64,000 nucleotides of DNA from Sva-07 sp963717385 (lineage in GTDB: Bacteria > Actinomycetota > Acidimicrobiia > Acidimicrobiales > Ilumatobacteraceae), in the NCBI GenBank assembly GCA_963717385.1, contig CAVQWE010000018.1, positions 1 to 64,000 of the forward strand. Direction: 5' to 3'. The notes below the pieces were generated by a model that had not been told where the DNA came from, did not search any database, and saw only the letters and a list, made by a program, of their open reading frames with translations. The position numbers were made by a program, and so were the translations under genes. Numbering within the stretch: the stretch's first letter is position 1; each line of letters starts with the position of its first letter. Below, piece after piece: positions 1 to 9,118 of the stretch.

Positions 1-498
1 GAGCGTCAGGATCGTGACCTGGTCGCCGAGCTCCAGATCCTCGTCACCGGCGAGGCCCTTGTCGATGGCGATCTCCCCGGCAGCGACCGGAGCGGCTCCC
101 TCGTCGACGTCGATCGGGTTGAGTTCGTCGTCGACGATCCACAGTCGACCGGTGGCGTCGTCGGCGAAGGTCGAGCCGTCCTCGGCGAGGAACGCGACCG
201 ATCCGGAGAGGTCGCCGCCGACGGCAGCGACCTCGGGGAGCGCTGCGATCTGGTCAGCCGTGTCCTGTCCGATCCGGAGATCGTCGGCGAACTGGCCACC
301 ATCGGCCTCGTAGTCGACGACCACGGCGGCATCGACGCCCCCGTACTGGCGAACCGCGTCGCCCTCGAGTGCATTGATCACGCGATCGGAGAGGAACCCC
401 GTCGCTGTGAAGAACGCAACCCCGGTCATGATTGCGATCAGCGTGGCGATGTACCGACCGGTGTTGTGGCGCACACCGCGCCAAGCGAGTTGGAACAC
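1..498 (-). CDS. ABC exporter permease, FtsX/MacB type (partial)
   Basis: The gene starts in the window and runs off its left edge, so only about 166 N-terminal residues are visible. It begins FQLAWRGVRHNTGRYIATL after a GTG at 498, followed by a hydrophobic segment (IAIMTGVAFFTATGF) and then an extracytoplasmic-looking region. This N-terminal pattern is typical of FtsX-like/MacB permeases, which move lipids, peptides or drugs across or out of the membrane. The start lies 7 bases after the stop of the ATP-binding protein, so the two form an operon and one transporter. The substrate cannot be told. No frameshift is visible in this part. Confidence 0.8.
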   Translation of the reverse strand, partial: MFQLAWRGVRHNTGRYIATLIAIMTGVAFFTATGFLSDRVINALEGDAVRQYGGVDAAVVVDYEADGGQFADDLRIGQDTADQIAALPEVAAVGGDLSGSVAFLAEDGSTFADDATGRLWIVDDELNPIDVDEGAAPVAAGEIAIDKGLAGDEDLELGDQVTILTL

Positions 499-504
499 GG
501 CCGA

Positions 505-1249
505 TCAGGCCTCGAAGCGCTTCATGCGGTCGAGCACCCGCTCCGCGGTCGGATTCGGCATCTCGTCGATGATCTGACCGTCGGCCAAGAAGAGCACGTT
601 GTTCGCGTACGAAGCGGCGTGCGGGTCGTGAGTCACCATCACGATCGTCTGCCCCGAGTTGTCGACCGCCTCGCGCATGAACGACAGGATCTCCATACCC
701 GTGCGCGAGTCGAGCGCACCGGTGGGCTCGTCGGCGAACACGATGTCGGGCCGAGGGACGAGCGCACGGGCAACGGCCACACGCTGCTGCTGACCGCCGG
801 ACAGCTGGCTCGGAAGGTTGTCGATCCGGTTCGCCAGGCCGACGGTCTGCACGATCGTGTCGAACCACGCCTGATCGGGCTGCTCGCCGGCCAGGGTGAG
901 CGGGAGGAGGATGTTCTCCTTCGCGGAGAGTGTCGGGATCAGGTTGTACTGCTGGAAGATGAATCCGAGCCGATCGCGACGAAGCAACGTGAGGTCGGTC
1001 TTGTTCAGACCGCGACAGTGCGGTCTCGCCGATGAACGCCTCGCCGGAGGTGAGACGATCGAGCCCGGCGACGCACTGCATGAGCGTGCTCTTGCCCGAG
1101 CCAGACGGACCCATGATCGCCGTGAACTGCTGGGTGGGGAACGACACCGTCACGCCGGCGAGCGCCTGGACTTCGGTTTCACCGCTCCCGTAGGTCTTCA
1201 CGGCGTCGACAGCTCGCGCTGCGCCCGTCTCCACGATGGTGTCGGTCAT
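505..1249 (-). CDS. ABC transporter ATP-binding protein (MacB/LolD type), one frameshift
   Basis: About 247 aa after repair. Walker A is GPSGSGKST, the Q-loop is FIFQQYNL, the ABC signature is LSGGQQQRVAVARAL, Walker B is DIVFADEPTGALD, and the switch His is in VMVTHDP. These place it in the MacB/LolD-like family that energises FtsX-type permeases, here the next gene. The frame breaks near 1010-1016: residues up to GETALS are in one frame and GLNKTDLTLLRRDRLGF onward in another, restored by removing one base. Since both halves are perfectly conserved, the break is more likely a sequence error than decay. Confidence 0.85.
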
Positions 1250-1359
1250 CTCAGCTCTCTCTGGTCAGGTCGGTGTCGCCTGACGCGTCCGACTTCCCGG
1301 TGGTCTTCAATCTTACTTGCCGGGGAAGATACTGGCCTGCACGCCATTCCCCAGGGATC

Positions 1360-1764
1360 TCAGCGGGCGAAGTACGCCTTCGCCTTCTCGGTGCCGAACA
1401 GGAAGTAGAGGACGATCAGACCACCGACGATCTGGCCGATGCCGCTGGCCTGGTGGCTGCTGTCCAATTTCACCAGGATGTAGATGCCCCCCGCGATCTG
1501 GCCGAGTTCGAGCACACCGATCAGCGCGCGAGCGACGCGGCTGCCGTTCAACAACCCGAATGCGAGCAGCACCGACAGGGCGCCGATCACGAGAAGTGTG
1601 ACGGCGATCGACGTCAGCTCGCTCGCCGTTGCGTTCGCATCGGCGAGGACGCTGGCGTCGTTGCGTTGACTGACGAGCAGGATGCCGGTGCCGAGCTGGA
1701 GCAGGCCGACGACGATCATGACGACCCCGATCACGGTGACGAGAACAGGGCGCTTCATGATCAC
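1360..1764 (-). CDS. small four-helix membrane protein
   Basis: 134 aa and almost wholly hydrophobic, with about four predicted membrane helices: VLVTVIGVVMIVVGLLQL near the N-terminus, SIAVTLLVIGALSVLLAF and ARALIGVLELGQIAGGIYIL in the middle, and GQIVGGLIVLYFLF near the end. The short charged tail KAKAYFAR should be cytoplasmic. I do not recognise a named family. Its start overlaps the stop of the upstream gene by four bases (ATGA), so the two are translationally coupled and probably act together. A role in the membrane is all that can be inferred. Confidence 0.7.
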   Translation of the reverse strand: MIMKRPVLVTVIGVVMIVVGLLQLGTGILLVSQRNDASVLADANATASELTSIAVTLLVIGALSVLLAFGLLNGSRVARALIGVLELGQIAGGIYILVKLDSSHQASGIGQIVGGLIVLYFLFGTEKAKAYFAR

Positions 1765-2288
1765 TCCGCCGCGACAGCGGTCTCGTGCTCGTGGTCGTCG
1801 GCGGATGCGGCGAGGGCGTCGAGCATGTCGTTCATGTGGTGGAACAGGATGCGCTTGCCTTCGACCTTGTACTCGTGGCCGGTCGACTCGTCGGTGATGA
1901 TCGCAGTGCGGACGGTGGCCTTCTGGTGCATCTCGACGCTCAGGTTGTCGCGGTCGAGCGTGTCGATCAGCACGAGGTGTTTGGCGAGGATGATGCCCTT
2001 GGCGTTGTTCGAGGTCATCAGGTACAGCTTGTGGGGCGACGCGGCGAGCACGATCACTGGCGGGAGTTCACCGGAGGTCGCGGCATAGCGACCAGCGACC
2101 ATCCCACCCGCTGCGCCGACCGACTGGCCCACATCCCCACCGACGGCGTCGCCGAGGGCACTGCCCGCGGCAGCACCGGCGACGACCTTCCACGTCATGC
2201 CCTTGGGTTGGAAGTCACCGGCGACGGTGATCTCGTTGTCGCCGGTCGCCTGACGGGCGAGGTCGATGAGTTTCTGCTTGAGGTCCAT
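1761..2288 (-). CDS. conserved hypothetical protein with Gly/Ala-rich segment
   Basis: 175 aa. The N-terminal part is soluble-looking (MDLKQKLIDLARQATGDN), followed by a Gly/Ala-rich stretch around residues 35-68 (AGAAAGSALGDAVGG...) resembling glycine-zipper membrane segments, and then a beta-rich domain (PPVIVLAASPHKLYLMTS) ending in an acidic tail. The layout suggests a membrane-associated or YcfA/Omp-zipper-like protein, but I cannot assign a function. It overlaps the next membrane protein by ATGA, indicating a two-gene operon. Confidence 0.6.
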   Translation of the reverse strand: MDLKQKLIDLARQATGDNEITVAGDFQPKGMTWKVVAGAAAGSALGDAVGGDVGQSVGAAGGMVAGRYAATSGELPPVIVLAASPHKLYLMTSNNAKGIILAKHLVLIDTLDRDNLSVEMHQKATVRTAIITDESTGHEYKVEGKRILFHHMNDMLDALAASADDHEHETAVAAE

Positions 2289-2306
2289 GATGTTGATCCC
2301 TGTTGG

Positions 2307-2492
2307 TCAGAGGCGGTCGAGACGAAGGTTGCTGGTGGGCGGCACATTCACTGAGTCGCTCAGCAAGTGCGTGCCATTGCAGAGTGAACCATCGAACCCC
2401 ACGACACGCATCGCCCCATCGGGACCAATTCGGAGTGCGATCACCTCATCCCATCGGGACCAGTCCGAGGCACCGGAATCGAACGGATTCAT
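2307..2492 (-). CDS. possible small protein, unknown
   Basis: A 61-aa reading frame beginning MNPFDSGASDWSRWDEVIAL. Unlike the arginine-rich shadow frames of this GC-rich DNA, its composition is normal for a soluble protein (Trp, Asp, hydrophobic strands). It lies just upstream of, and on the same strand as, the 2288-1761 gene, with an 18-base gap, so it could be the first gene of that operon. No family is recognised, and the region could equally be a non-coding leader. Confidence 0.35.
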   Translation of the reverse strand: MNPFDSGASDWSRWDEVIALRIGPDGAMRVVGFDGSLCNGTHLLSDSVNVPPTSNLRLDRL

Positions 2493-2571
2493 ACCATCCG
2501 GGCGATGACGGAGCGGCTGGGCATCGCTCAGGCTGTGTCGTCATGTTCCTCCCGCGAAGAGAGCGCGAGTG

Positions 2572-2784
2572 ATGCGCGTCGAGGTCCGGGTCAAGGGACC
2601 GGTCGGACCGATCGTCGCGGCCGCGTTCGACGATGTCGCACTCCGCACGGAAACGATCCTGACCGGTGATCTCACGGACGATGCGTCGCTCCACGGGTTG
2701 CTCACCAGAGTGCGTGACCTCGGGCTACAGGTCGTCGACGTCCACGTGTCGGAGAACGACGGGACTCGCCTGCTGCACGAATGA
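2572..2784 (+). CDS. small conserved actinobacterial protein, unknown
   Basis: 70 aa: MRVEVRVKGPVGPIVAAAF...LHGLLTRVRDLGLQVVDVHV. It alternates beta strands and helices like a small ferredoxin-fold protein. From memory, proteins of this pattern are common single genes in actinobacteria without a known role. The start may be ATG 2572 or the GTG immediately before it (2569); a purine-rich GAAGAGAG stretch lies upstream. It ends 22 bases before the LuxR-type regulator on the same strand, so the two may be co-transcribed. Confidence 0.6.
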   Translation: MRVEVRVKGPVGPIVAAAFDDVALRTETILTGDLTDDASLHGLLTRVRDLGLQVVDVHVSENDGTRLLHE

Positions 2785-2806
2785 TGCCTCGTGTACGGTC
2801 ACGACC

Positions 2807-5081
2807 GTGCCAGGCACCCCGCCGGATTCACATCGGCTGACGACCGCGCAGACGACGTTCTTGGCGCCCCGCGTTACGCAGACGGTGCCGCGACCGAAGC
2901 TCGAGGCTCGGCTCGGGCCATCGACAGGCGCATCGTGGACGTTGGTGTGCGGACCTCCCGGAGCCGGCAAGACCACCCTGGTCCGTGCATGGCTCGAGCG
3001 TCGGTCGGATCCCTGGTGTTGGATCGGTATCACGCCGCCTCCCCGTCGAGGTTCCGGGGCATCGTCGATCTCGTCGTACGCGCCGTCCAGCGAGCGCGCC
3101 CCGGTCAACCGCTGAGCACGCTCGACACACTCGACATGGACGACGGCGACATGTCGTGGATTCTCGCACAGCTCGTCGACGAACTCGTCGCCGACCCTCC
3201 CGGCACCAGCCCGATCGTGGTCGTGATCGACGACGCCCATCTCATCGCACCCGATGAGTGGGAACTCGTACGGTGGATGCTCGCCAGCTTGCCCCCGACA
3301 TTGCATCTCGATGATCGTCAGCCGAAGCGACCCTCCCGTGCCGCTCGCGCGCGAGCGAGCGAGTGGTCACATGACCGAGGTCCGTGCCCGCAATCTCGCG
3401 TTTCGTCTGAACGACACGGTGCACCTCCTGGCGACGACGTCCGGTGAGTCGGATCCTAGGATCGCGACGCAACTGCAGGAGAAGACCGAGGGTTGGGTCG
3501 CCGGAATCCGATTGGGCGCACTCGCGATTCGCGACGGCACCGACCCCGATGCACTGCTTCGACGATTCGTGAGCAGCAACTCCTCGGTCGCCGAGTTCCT
3601 GCTCGAGGAGGTACTCGATCGCCAACCACAGGATCGTCGCGACTTTCTGTTCGCCGCTGCCTCACTGCGCCTTCTCCAACCCGGAATCTGCGATGTGGTC
3701 ACCGAACGCATCGACAGCTCGGAGGTCCTGCGCCGTTTGTCGGCCGACGAGCTGTTCGTGCTCCCCGTCGAGGAACAGGACGACACCTACCGATTCCACC
3801 CGCTGCTGGCTCAGCTGTTGGTGTACGAGCAGGAGCGAACGGCACCCGGGACGGGCCGAGGAGCAACACCAACGCGCCGCCGATTGGCTGATCGACAACG
3901 ATCGTCCGATCGAGGCAATCGAACACCTTGTCGCAGCCGGTCACCATGCCCGCGCACATCGGCTCGTCGTCGACTCGTTCCAGTCACTGTACGTGAGTGC
4001 GCGTCGCCGCGAGCTCGACGACTGGCTCACAGCCGTGCCCGACGACGTCATCGCCGATTCGAACGAACGAGCGATCGATCATTGCGTTGCACTCGCCCTC
4101 ATGGGAAACCCGGACGGTGCGCGATGGTGGGAGTTCTGTTCGGAACGACTCGAGCCAGGCGACGACTGGGTCGCCAGCCGTCTCGAGTGCGTCGTCGCTC
4201 TCTACGATGCAGTCAGCGCTCGACTCGACGACATGCGAATGCACTGGGAAAACGCTCTCCGACGACGCCCCGCCGGCCGGGTCGACCCGTTCGACGAGAT
4301 TCTCACCCACTGGGAGGTACGACTCGATGCCCTCTTCGGCGATCCCGCCGCGGCCGTGGACACGGGCCGAGCGCTGATGGCATCACCTCGCGAACTACTG
4401 TCCGATGCGACGGCGCTCAGTGTGCTGGCAGGTGCACTCGATGCGTCCGGCAAGCAGGACCAGGCGCTCGCGATTGCTCACCGGTCGATCGACCGATGGC
4501 GCGAGGACGGTGAACCGGACCTCCCGGGAATGGTCGACGCTTTCGTCGTCACCGCCAAGGCCGCCCGTCTGATCCTCGACTTCGACCTCGCCCAGACATA
4601 CATCGAGAACGCGGTCTCCGTACTGCCGACACGAATCGGACCACACGTTCTCAGCGCGATCCCCGCCATCGAACAGGCGCGAATCGATCACGACCGTGGC
4701 GGATCGCAGTGGAGACCGCAACTGATCGGACTGGCCGAAGAACTCCGACTCGGTCGTGTCCCGCCGTTCGTTCCCGACTGGGTGGACGCCGCCCGGGTCG
4801 ACCTGGAGAGCAGCGACGTCCCGTTCAGCGAGCCGTCCGTGATCACCGAGACGATGCCAGCCAGCAGCGACCGCGCCATGGTCGATCCGCTCACCGAGCG
4901 GGAACTGACGATCCTGCGACTCCTCGCCAGTCACCTCACGCTCCCGGAGATCGGCGAGAATCTCCACATCTCGCGCCACACCGTGAAGTCGCACGTGAGC
5001 CGCATCTACCGCAAGCTCGGGACCACCTCACGATCCGAAGCCGTGAGCGAAGCTCGTCGGCGCAGGATCCTCACCGACTGA
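2807..5081 (+). CDS. LuxR-family ATP-dependent regulator (MalT/LAL-like), three frameshifts
   Basis: About 757 aa if repaired. The order is NTP-binding domain (Walker A GPPGAGKTT near residue 45, Walker B IVVVIDDAHL), a winged-helix/TPR-like middle (EEQHQRAADWLIDNDRPIEA) and a C-terminal LuxR helix-turn-helix (LTERELTILRLLASHLTLPEIGENL, then HISRHTVKSHVSRIYRKLG). This is the LAL/MalT architecture: signal- and ATP-dependent transcription activators. The frame changes near 3030-3045, at 3310 (CTC[G]ATGATC) and near 3839 (CGA[A]CGGCAC). The GTG start at 2807 gives VPGTPPDSHR. Unlike the core genes it is dispensable, so true decay cannot be excluded, but every domain is still well preserved. Possible targets are the neighbouring surface-protein genes. 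Confidence 0.75.
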
Positions 5082-5122
5082 TCGGTCGAGGATTCGGCAT
5101 CGATGCTGCACCTCTTGCGTCG

Positions 5123-5484
5123 TCAGCAGGATGCGATGGTGGCCTCGATCTTGAAGTTCTCGACCGGAGCGCCGTTGCGGAGTCGATCTCGGTGTCGGGG
5201 CTGAAGCCGACGCTTCCACGACCCTCGAAATCGAAGCCGCCCGACACGATCACCCCTGCATCACCGCTGCCGTCGGAGGTCATGAAGACCTCGACCTGAG
5301 CGGTCTCGCCCTGGGCGGTGAACTCGACATCGGGTTCGGCCAGCGTGCACTCGACGATGTCACCAATGGCCGCTGCCGACGTCGATCTGGTGATCGTCGG
5401 CATCCCGAAGGCCGAACCACCGACGGTGACCGAACGCGTCGCACGAGCCCTCACATGACGTCCGCGCCGGCAAGGAGTCTTCAT
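5123..5484 (-). CDS. small protein made of a domain shared with the downstream lipoprotein; frameshifted
   Basis: About 120 aa if one missing base near 5176 is restored. The core reads IVECTLAEPDVEFTAQGETA, then VIVSGGFDFEGRGSVGFS, and ends NGAPVENFKIEATIASC-stop. It closely matches the last ~100 residues of the serine-hydrolase lipoprotein at 6708-8384 (IVACTLDPSEFVAQGETSQ, VVSGGLQFEGRGSIN, APVEDFTLEATIESC-stop). Both copies keep two cysteines, one in the CTL motif and one as the last residue, which could form a disulphide outside the cell. No clear signal peptide is visible at the N-terminus (MKTPCRRGRH), so the true start may lie elsewhere or be damaged. Function unknown. Confidence 0.5.
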
Positions 5485-5539
5485 GCGGTCTGGAAGGGAC
5501 TCTGGCCGCTTTCCGACGGACGGCGTGCCTGCCGACCGG

Positions 5540-6625
5540 TCAGCCGGCTCGGCGGCGCGCAGCGAACGTGACGGTCACGCCGCACGCAAGGAGCATTGCC
5601 CCCAGCAGCGCCGTCGTCGTCGCGGTCGACGGCCCCGTGGCGGGGAGCTGGCCCGATGCTCCAGCGACGGTCGTGGTGGTTCCGCCCGCTCCGGCGACGG
5701 TCGTGGTCGGAGCAGCCGTGGTCGGAGCAGCCGTGGTCGGAGCAGCCATGGTCGTAGTGGTGGTGGCCAGGGGCTGGATGACGACACTCCGGGTCGCCAG
5801 TGTTTGAGCGGTCGCGCTGCCGTCGCTCAGCACGGCTCGAAGCGTCCAGTCGGGCGGAACGGCGCCGGCGCCGACGTTCACGTCGAACGTGAGCGTGACC
5901 GTGTTCGGGTCGCCGGTCGGCCACGGACACCGGAAGCCACGGTCACTGGTTGCAGTGCACACCCCGCCGCCACTCGTCGTGAAGTTGCTCAACGTCCCCT
6001 CGCCACCCGTGCCCTCCAGGTCGACGCCGATGCTGACGTCCGATGTTCCGGACCGGGTGAAGGTCGCCGTCGTCGCGAGCGTCGACGATGGCGGCGCAGG
6101 GTTCGGTGACTGCGCCCCGAAGGTCGCGGTGTACGCCGGCGTGACGGTCAACGGCACACTCCTCAGTGTCACCTCGGGGATGCCGGCGGCCTGGAGAGCG
6201 TTCGCCTGGATCGTCCACGCCCCGACCTCCGAGGTCGAGATGGTGGCGCTGATCGTCGCCACCGCACCGTCACCGGCTGGGGCAGTCCACGGGCAGCCGA
6301 TCAGATTCGGGAGCACTGTGCACGTTCCGAGAGGACCCGTCGTCGTGACCGACGACAACGTCGGCCGTCCTGTAGCAGGTCCCACGATCTGAAGAGCGAC
6401 ATCCACCGGATCGGCCCCGGACAGTGTGAACGTCGCGGTGACGGTCGTCGTGTCACCGGCGGTGAGGGTCGTCGAACCAACGGTCAGATCACCGCTCACC
6501 TCCGCCATGGCGGGCGCGGCGGCGCCGAGGGCGAGCGCGACGCCGCCGAGCAGTGAGGCGATGAGGAGGCCTGGACGGCGTCGTCGGGAAGGTCGTGTCG
6601 GGCGGATTGCGGCCTGATCGGTCAT
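5540..6625 (-). CDS. LPATG-anchored cell-surface protein
   Basis: 361 aa. A basic start (RRRRPGLLIASLLGGVALAL) and a small-residue cleavage region (APAMAEV) form a signal peptide. Two similar beta-sandwich, DUF11/CARDB-like regions follow (about residues 45-165 and 170-285), each with a conserved Cys pair. Then comes a Thr/Ala/Pro-rich linker with the repeat PTTAAPTTAAPTT, and finally LPATG, a hydrophobic helix and the tail RRRAG. LPXTG-helix-positive tail is the classic sortase sorting signal, so this protein is predicted to be covalently attached to peptidoglycan. No sortase is seen in the window. The linker is encoded by a 15-base tandem repeat around 5700-5750. Confidence 0.85.
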   Translation of the reverse strand: MTDQAAIRPTRPSRRRRPGLLIASLLGGVALALGAAAPAMAEVSGDLTVGSTTLTAGDTTTVTATFTLSGADPVDVALQIVGPATGRPTLSSVTTTGPLGTCTVLPNLIGCPWTAPAGDGAVATISATISTSEVGAWTIQANALQAAGIPEVTLRSVPLTVTPAYTATFGAQSPNPAPPSSTLATTATFTRSGTSDVSIGVDLEGTGGEGTLSNFTTSGGGVCTATSDRGFRCPWPTGDPNTVTLTFDVNVGAGAVPPDWTLRAVLSDGSATAQTLATRSVVIQPLATTTTTMAAPTTAAPTTAAPTTTVAGAGGTTTTVAGASGQLPATGPSTATTTALLGAMLLACGVTVTFAARRRAG

Positions 6626-6707
6626 CGTGGACTCCCAGTGAGGTTGGTGTCGGTTGGCGGTGTGGGTCGGAGATTCATTGCTGGTCGATCCGGTCGTTCG
6701 ACAAGGA

Positions 6708-8384
6708 TCAGCAGGATTCGATGGTGGCTTCGAGGGTGAAGTCCTCCACCGGTGCGCTGTCGTCGGGTTCGGCTCCGGAGCCGACGAGGATCACCTGACC
6801 GCCATCGACGTTGATGCTGCCGCGTCCCTCGAACTGGAGGCCGCCCGACACGACGATGTTGGCCTCGCCGCTGACGTCGGGGTCCAGGGAGAGGATGATC
6901 TGCGAGGTCTCACCCTGCGCGACGAACTCGCTGGGATCGAGCGTGCAGGCGACGATGTCGGCCTCGATGGTGACGTCACCGACGGACAGCGTTGCCGAGC
7001 CCGACGCCTGGCCGGCTTCCTCGTCGCCAGCCGACTCACCGGCGCCGTCGCCTGACGACTGAGCAGCGAGCGCGGCCTCGATCTCGTCGAAGCTGGGGAC
7101 GTCGAGGCCGAGGTCGAACAGTTCGTTCCACAACAACACGAACGTCGACGCCGTGGCAGTGGAGTTGATCATGACCGTGAACGTCGCACCGGTCTCCGGG
7201 TCGTAGAACGCGAGCGCTTCCCAGCCGATCGCCTGCCCGCTGTGCCCGTACCATCCGTCCACGCCCTGCTGCAGGATCCCGAGCCCGTATTGCAGCTCGT
7301 CTCCCTCGATCGGAGCCAGCTCGAGGCGCTGCGTGCCCAGTTCGGTCGACAGCAAGGTGTTGCCGGAGCCGGTCGACGCCCACAGGAAGAGGTCGTCGAT
7401 CGTCGAGTAGGCGCCACCGCCCGCGCCACCCCACGAGATCGACCAGTCGGTGGTGTCGGTGCCTGCCTCGGCCTCGACCCCGATATCCGCCAGGGTGCTG
7501 ACACCGGCAGGGTCGATGTAGCCGTGGGTGGACGGGTCGGGCATCTCGTTCTCGTCGGCGGGGAGCAACGCCGTGTCGGTGAGACCAGCGTCTTCCGCAA
7601 CGCTCGCGATGCCCGCTTCGATCGTTTCACCGGTGATGGCTTCGTACATCAAGCCGAGAATGATGAAGTTCGTCGTCGAGTAGCCCGGCGTGCCGATCGG
7701 CTCCACCTCGGACGCATCGAGCGCCGCTTCGATCAGCTCCTCGGGTGCCCAGACCTTCGTCGGGTCCTCGACGGCCTGCGCAGTGGCGGACCCCGCGACG
7801 TTTGCGTAGTCCGGCAGGCCGCTGGTCATCGACACCAGGTGTTCGACCGTGATGTCGGCCGTCTCGGGAAACTGCTCGGCGACGTCGGGGACGACATCGG
7901 CGACCGTGTCATCGAGGGACAGCTCGCCGGCGTCGACCAGCCGGAGGATGGCAACGGCGGTGAAGGTCTTGGTGACCGAGCCGATGCGGCTGTGGTGGTC
8001 GAGGGTCATCGGGTCGACGTCGATTTCGGCGTCGCCGATCGCCGTCGACCAGAAGCCGAGTTCGGGGTGGGAGACGGCGATGATGGCCCCCGGTGTTCCC
8101 TCGGCGATCTGGAGGGTCAGTTCGGCCAGTTCCTGCCACTCGGCGGCGGTCGCATCGTCGACCGGTGTCATGTTCGGCGGCGTCGCGGTCCAGAACTCGG
8201 CGTCGGCAGGTGCCGTCGTGTCGGCCGACGTGTCGGGCGTCGCGGTGGTGGCAGCGGCGGCCGTGGTGTCGGTGCTGCTGTTGGAGTCATCGCTGCCGCA
8301 GGCGGTCGCGGCGAGCAGCGCCACGACGACCGGGAGTGCGGTCAGCGTGCGGCGCCGATTGATGAGGGGTCGTGAGAGGGTCAT
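6708..8384 (-). CDS. serine hydrolase lipoprotein, beta-lactamase/class C (PF00144) family
   Basis: 558 aa from ATG 8384, chosen because it gives a clean lipoprotein signal (RRRTLTALPVVVALLAATAC, lipobox AATAC) preceded by AGGACC. After a Thr/Ala/Asp-rich linker, the hydrolase domain shows the SxxK nucleophile motif (GSVTK), a Tyr motif (GYSTTN) and the HSG triad (YGHSGQAIGW). The family includes D,D-carboxypeptidases, esterases and beta-lactamases, so the substrate is unknown. An acidic linker (GDGAGESAGDEEAG) leads to a C-terminal ~100-residue domain with two cysteines that is also present as a separate small gene at 5123-5484. It probably acts on the outer face of the membrane. Confidence 0.85.
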   Translation of the reverse strand: MTLSRPLINRRRTLTALPVVVALLAATACGSDDSNSSTDTTAAAATTATPDTSADTTAPADAEFWTATPPNMTPVDDATAAEWQELAELTLQIAEGTPGAIIAVSHPELGFWSTAIGDAEIDVDPMTLDHHSRIGSVTKTFTAVAILRLVDAGELSLDDTVADVVPDVAEQFPETADITVEHLVSMTSGLPDYANVAGSATAQAVEDPTKVWAPEELIEAALDASEVEPIGTPGYSTTNFIILGLMYEAITGETIEAGIASVAEDAGLTDTALLPADENEMPDPSTHGYIDPAGVSTLADIGVEAEAGTDTTDWSISWGGAGGGAYSTIDDLFLWASTGSGNTLLSTELGTQRLELAPIEGDELQYGLGILQQGVDGWYGHSGQAIGWEALAFYDPETGATFTVMINSTATASTFVLLWNELFDLGLDVPSFDEIEAALAAQSSGDGAGESAGDEEAGQASGSATLSVGDVTIEADIVACTLDPSEFVAQGETSQIILSLDPDVSGEANIVVSGGLQFEGRGSINVDGGQVILVGSGAEPDDSAPVEDFTLEATIESC

Positions 8385-8425
8385 GTGCGGTGGTCCTTCG
8401 ACGTCACTTCGTGGGGGGATGGTGT

Positions 8426-8445
8426 CCGCCCGCAACGGCGGGCGG
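8426..8445. terminator. strong GC hairpin (candidate terminator or 5' leader)
   Basis: CCGCCCGC at 8426-8433 pairs perfectly with GCGGGCGG at 8438-8445 around an AACG loop. It lies 42 bases upstream of the lipoprotein start and downstream of the XRE regulator, both minus strand. No T-run follows, so it could be a GC-type terminator for the regulator or a leader hairpin of the lipoprotein mRNA. Confidence 0.4.
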
Positions 8446-8735
8446 CATACGACGGCGCGGAGAGCGGCAACCGGGCCTCAAGTGACTGTAGGCAGAAGCA
8501 ACTTCTCTGTCAAACATCCTCGTGGCCCAGGTATGAGCACGATAGGTGACGATTGGCATCTCCGAGTGATCGTCAGAGGTCGAGGTGGAGGCGGAGCGCG
8601 TCGTCGAGTTGGTCCATGAGATGAAACGGGACGTTGCCGATCACGGCTCGCAGTCGATGTTGGACGTGATCGGAGCGACGGTCACCACAACTTGCCACCG
8701 ACTTGCGCTTGGTCAACTCGGCGACAGACGCAGGA
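8446..8735. other. stretch without a confident gene
   Basis: Between the hairpin and the visible end of the XRE gene I see no convincing gene. The minus-strand reading frame ending near 8573 has the protein-like tail GNVPFHLMDQLDDALRLHLDL, which could be the true C-terminus of the XRE protein reached through one or more frameshifts. This cannot be settled by eye. Confidence 0.4.
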
Positions 8736-9065
8736 TCACGAATCGGTCGCTGCGATCGACGAGATCGGTCCCTTCGGCTCCCAGGTCGTGCTTCCCGTCG
8801 ACCTCGGCGCTCGACGACCACGATGAGCGTTGGCGAGGCTGCGAGTCGGCACACTGGTGGACGACTCGAGCGCTTCGGAGATCCGTTGGATCGTCGACCA
8901 CCGTGCGTCGAGGCGGCCGTTCTCGATGCGCGAGATGTCCGCCTGCGCGACGTCGGCGCGTTGAGCCAGTTCGGCTTGTGTCCACCCCAACTGGGTGCGC
9001 CGCTCACGGATCGTGTGCCCCGGGTGCCGCATCTCGGCGATGGTCGCCAACTGGCTCATCCCCAC
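8736..9065 (-). CDS. XRE-family helix-turn-helix regulator
   Basis: 109 aa as read. The N-terminal two thirds contain a textbook Cro/C1-type HTH: TIRERRTQLGWTQAELAQRA, then DVAQADISRIENG, and WSTIQRISEAL. Such proteins are small DNA-binding repressors, often in mobile elements or antitoxin systems. The C-terminal 40 residues are Arg/Ser-rich and look like out-of-frame sequence, so the real end may lie further downstream by frameshift. The start is GTG 9065 or ATG 9059. It lies just downstream of the integrase on the same strand, a common arrangement in integrated elements, but no toxin partner is visible. Confidence 0.65.
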   Translation of the reverse strand: MGMSQLATIAEMRHPGHTIRERRTQLGWTQAELAQRADVAQADISRIENGRLDARWSTIQRISEALESSTSVPTRSLANAHRGRRAPRSTGSTTWEPKGPISSIAATDS

Positions 9066-9118
9066 AGTCTATGTGTCATCACACATCATGCAAGCTGGTT
9101 CTGGGAGGTGGCAGGCGC

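Noticed and set aside
2470..2500. tRNA-like GGAATCGAAC near 2475
   Set aside because: It resembles a T-loop but has no cloverleaf around it and lies in a protein-like frame.
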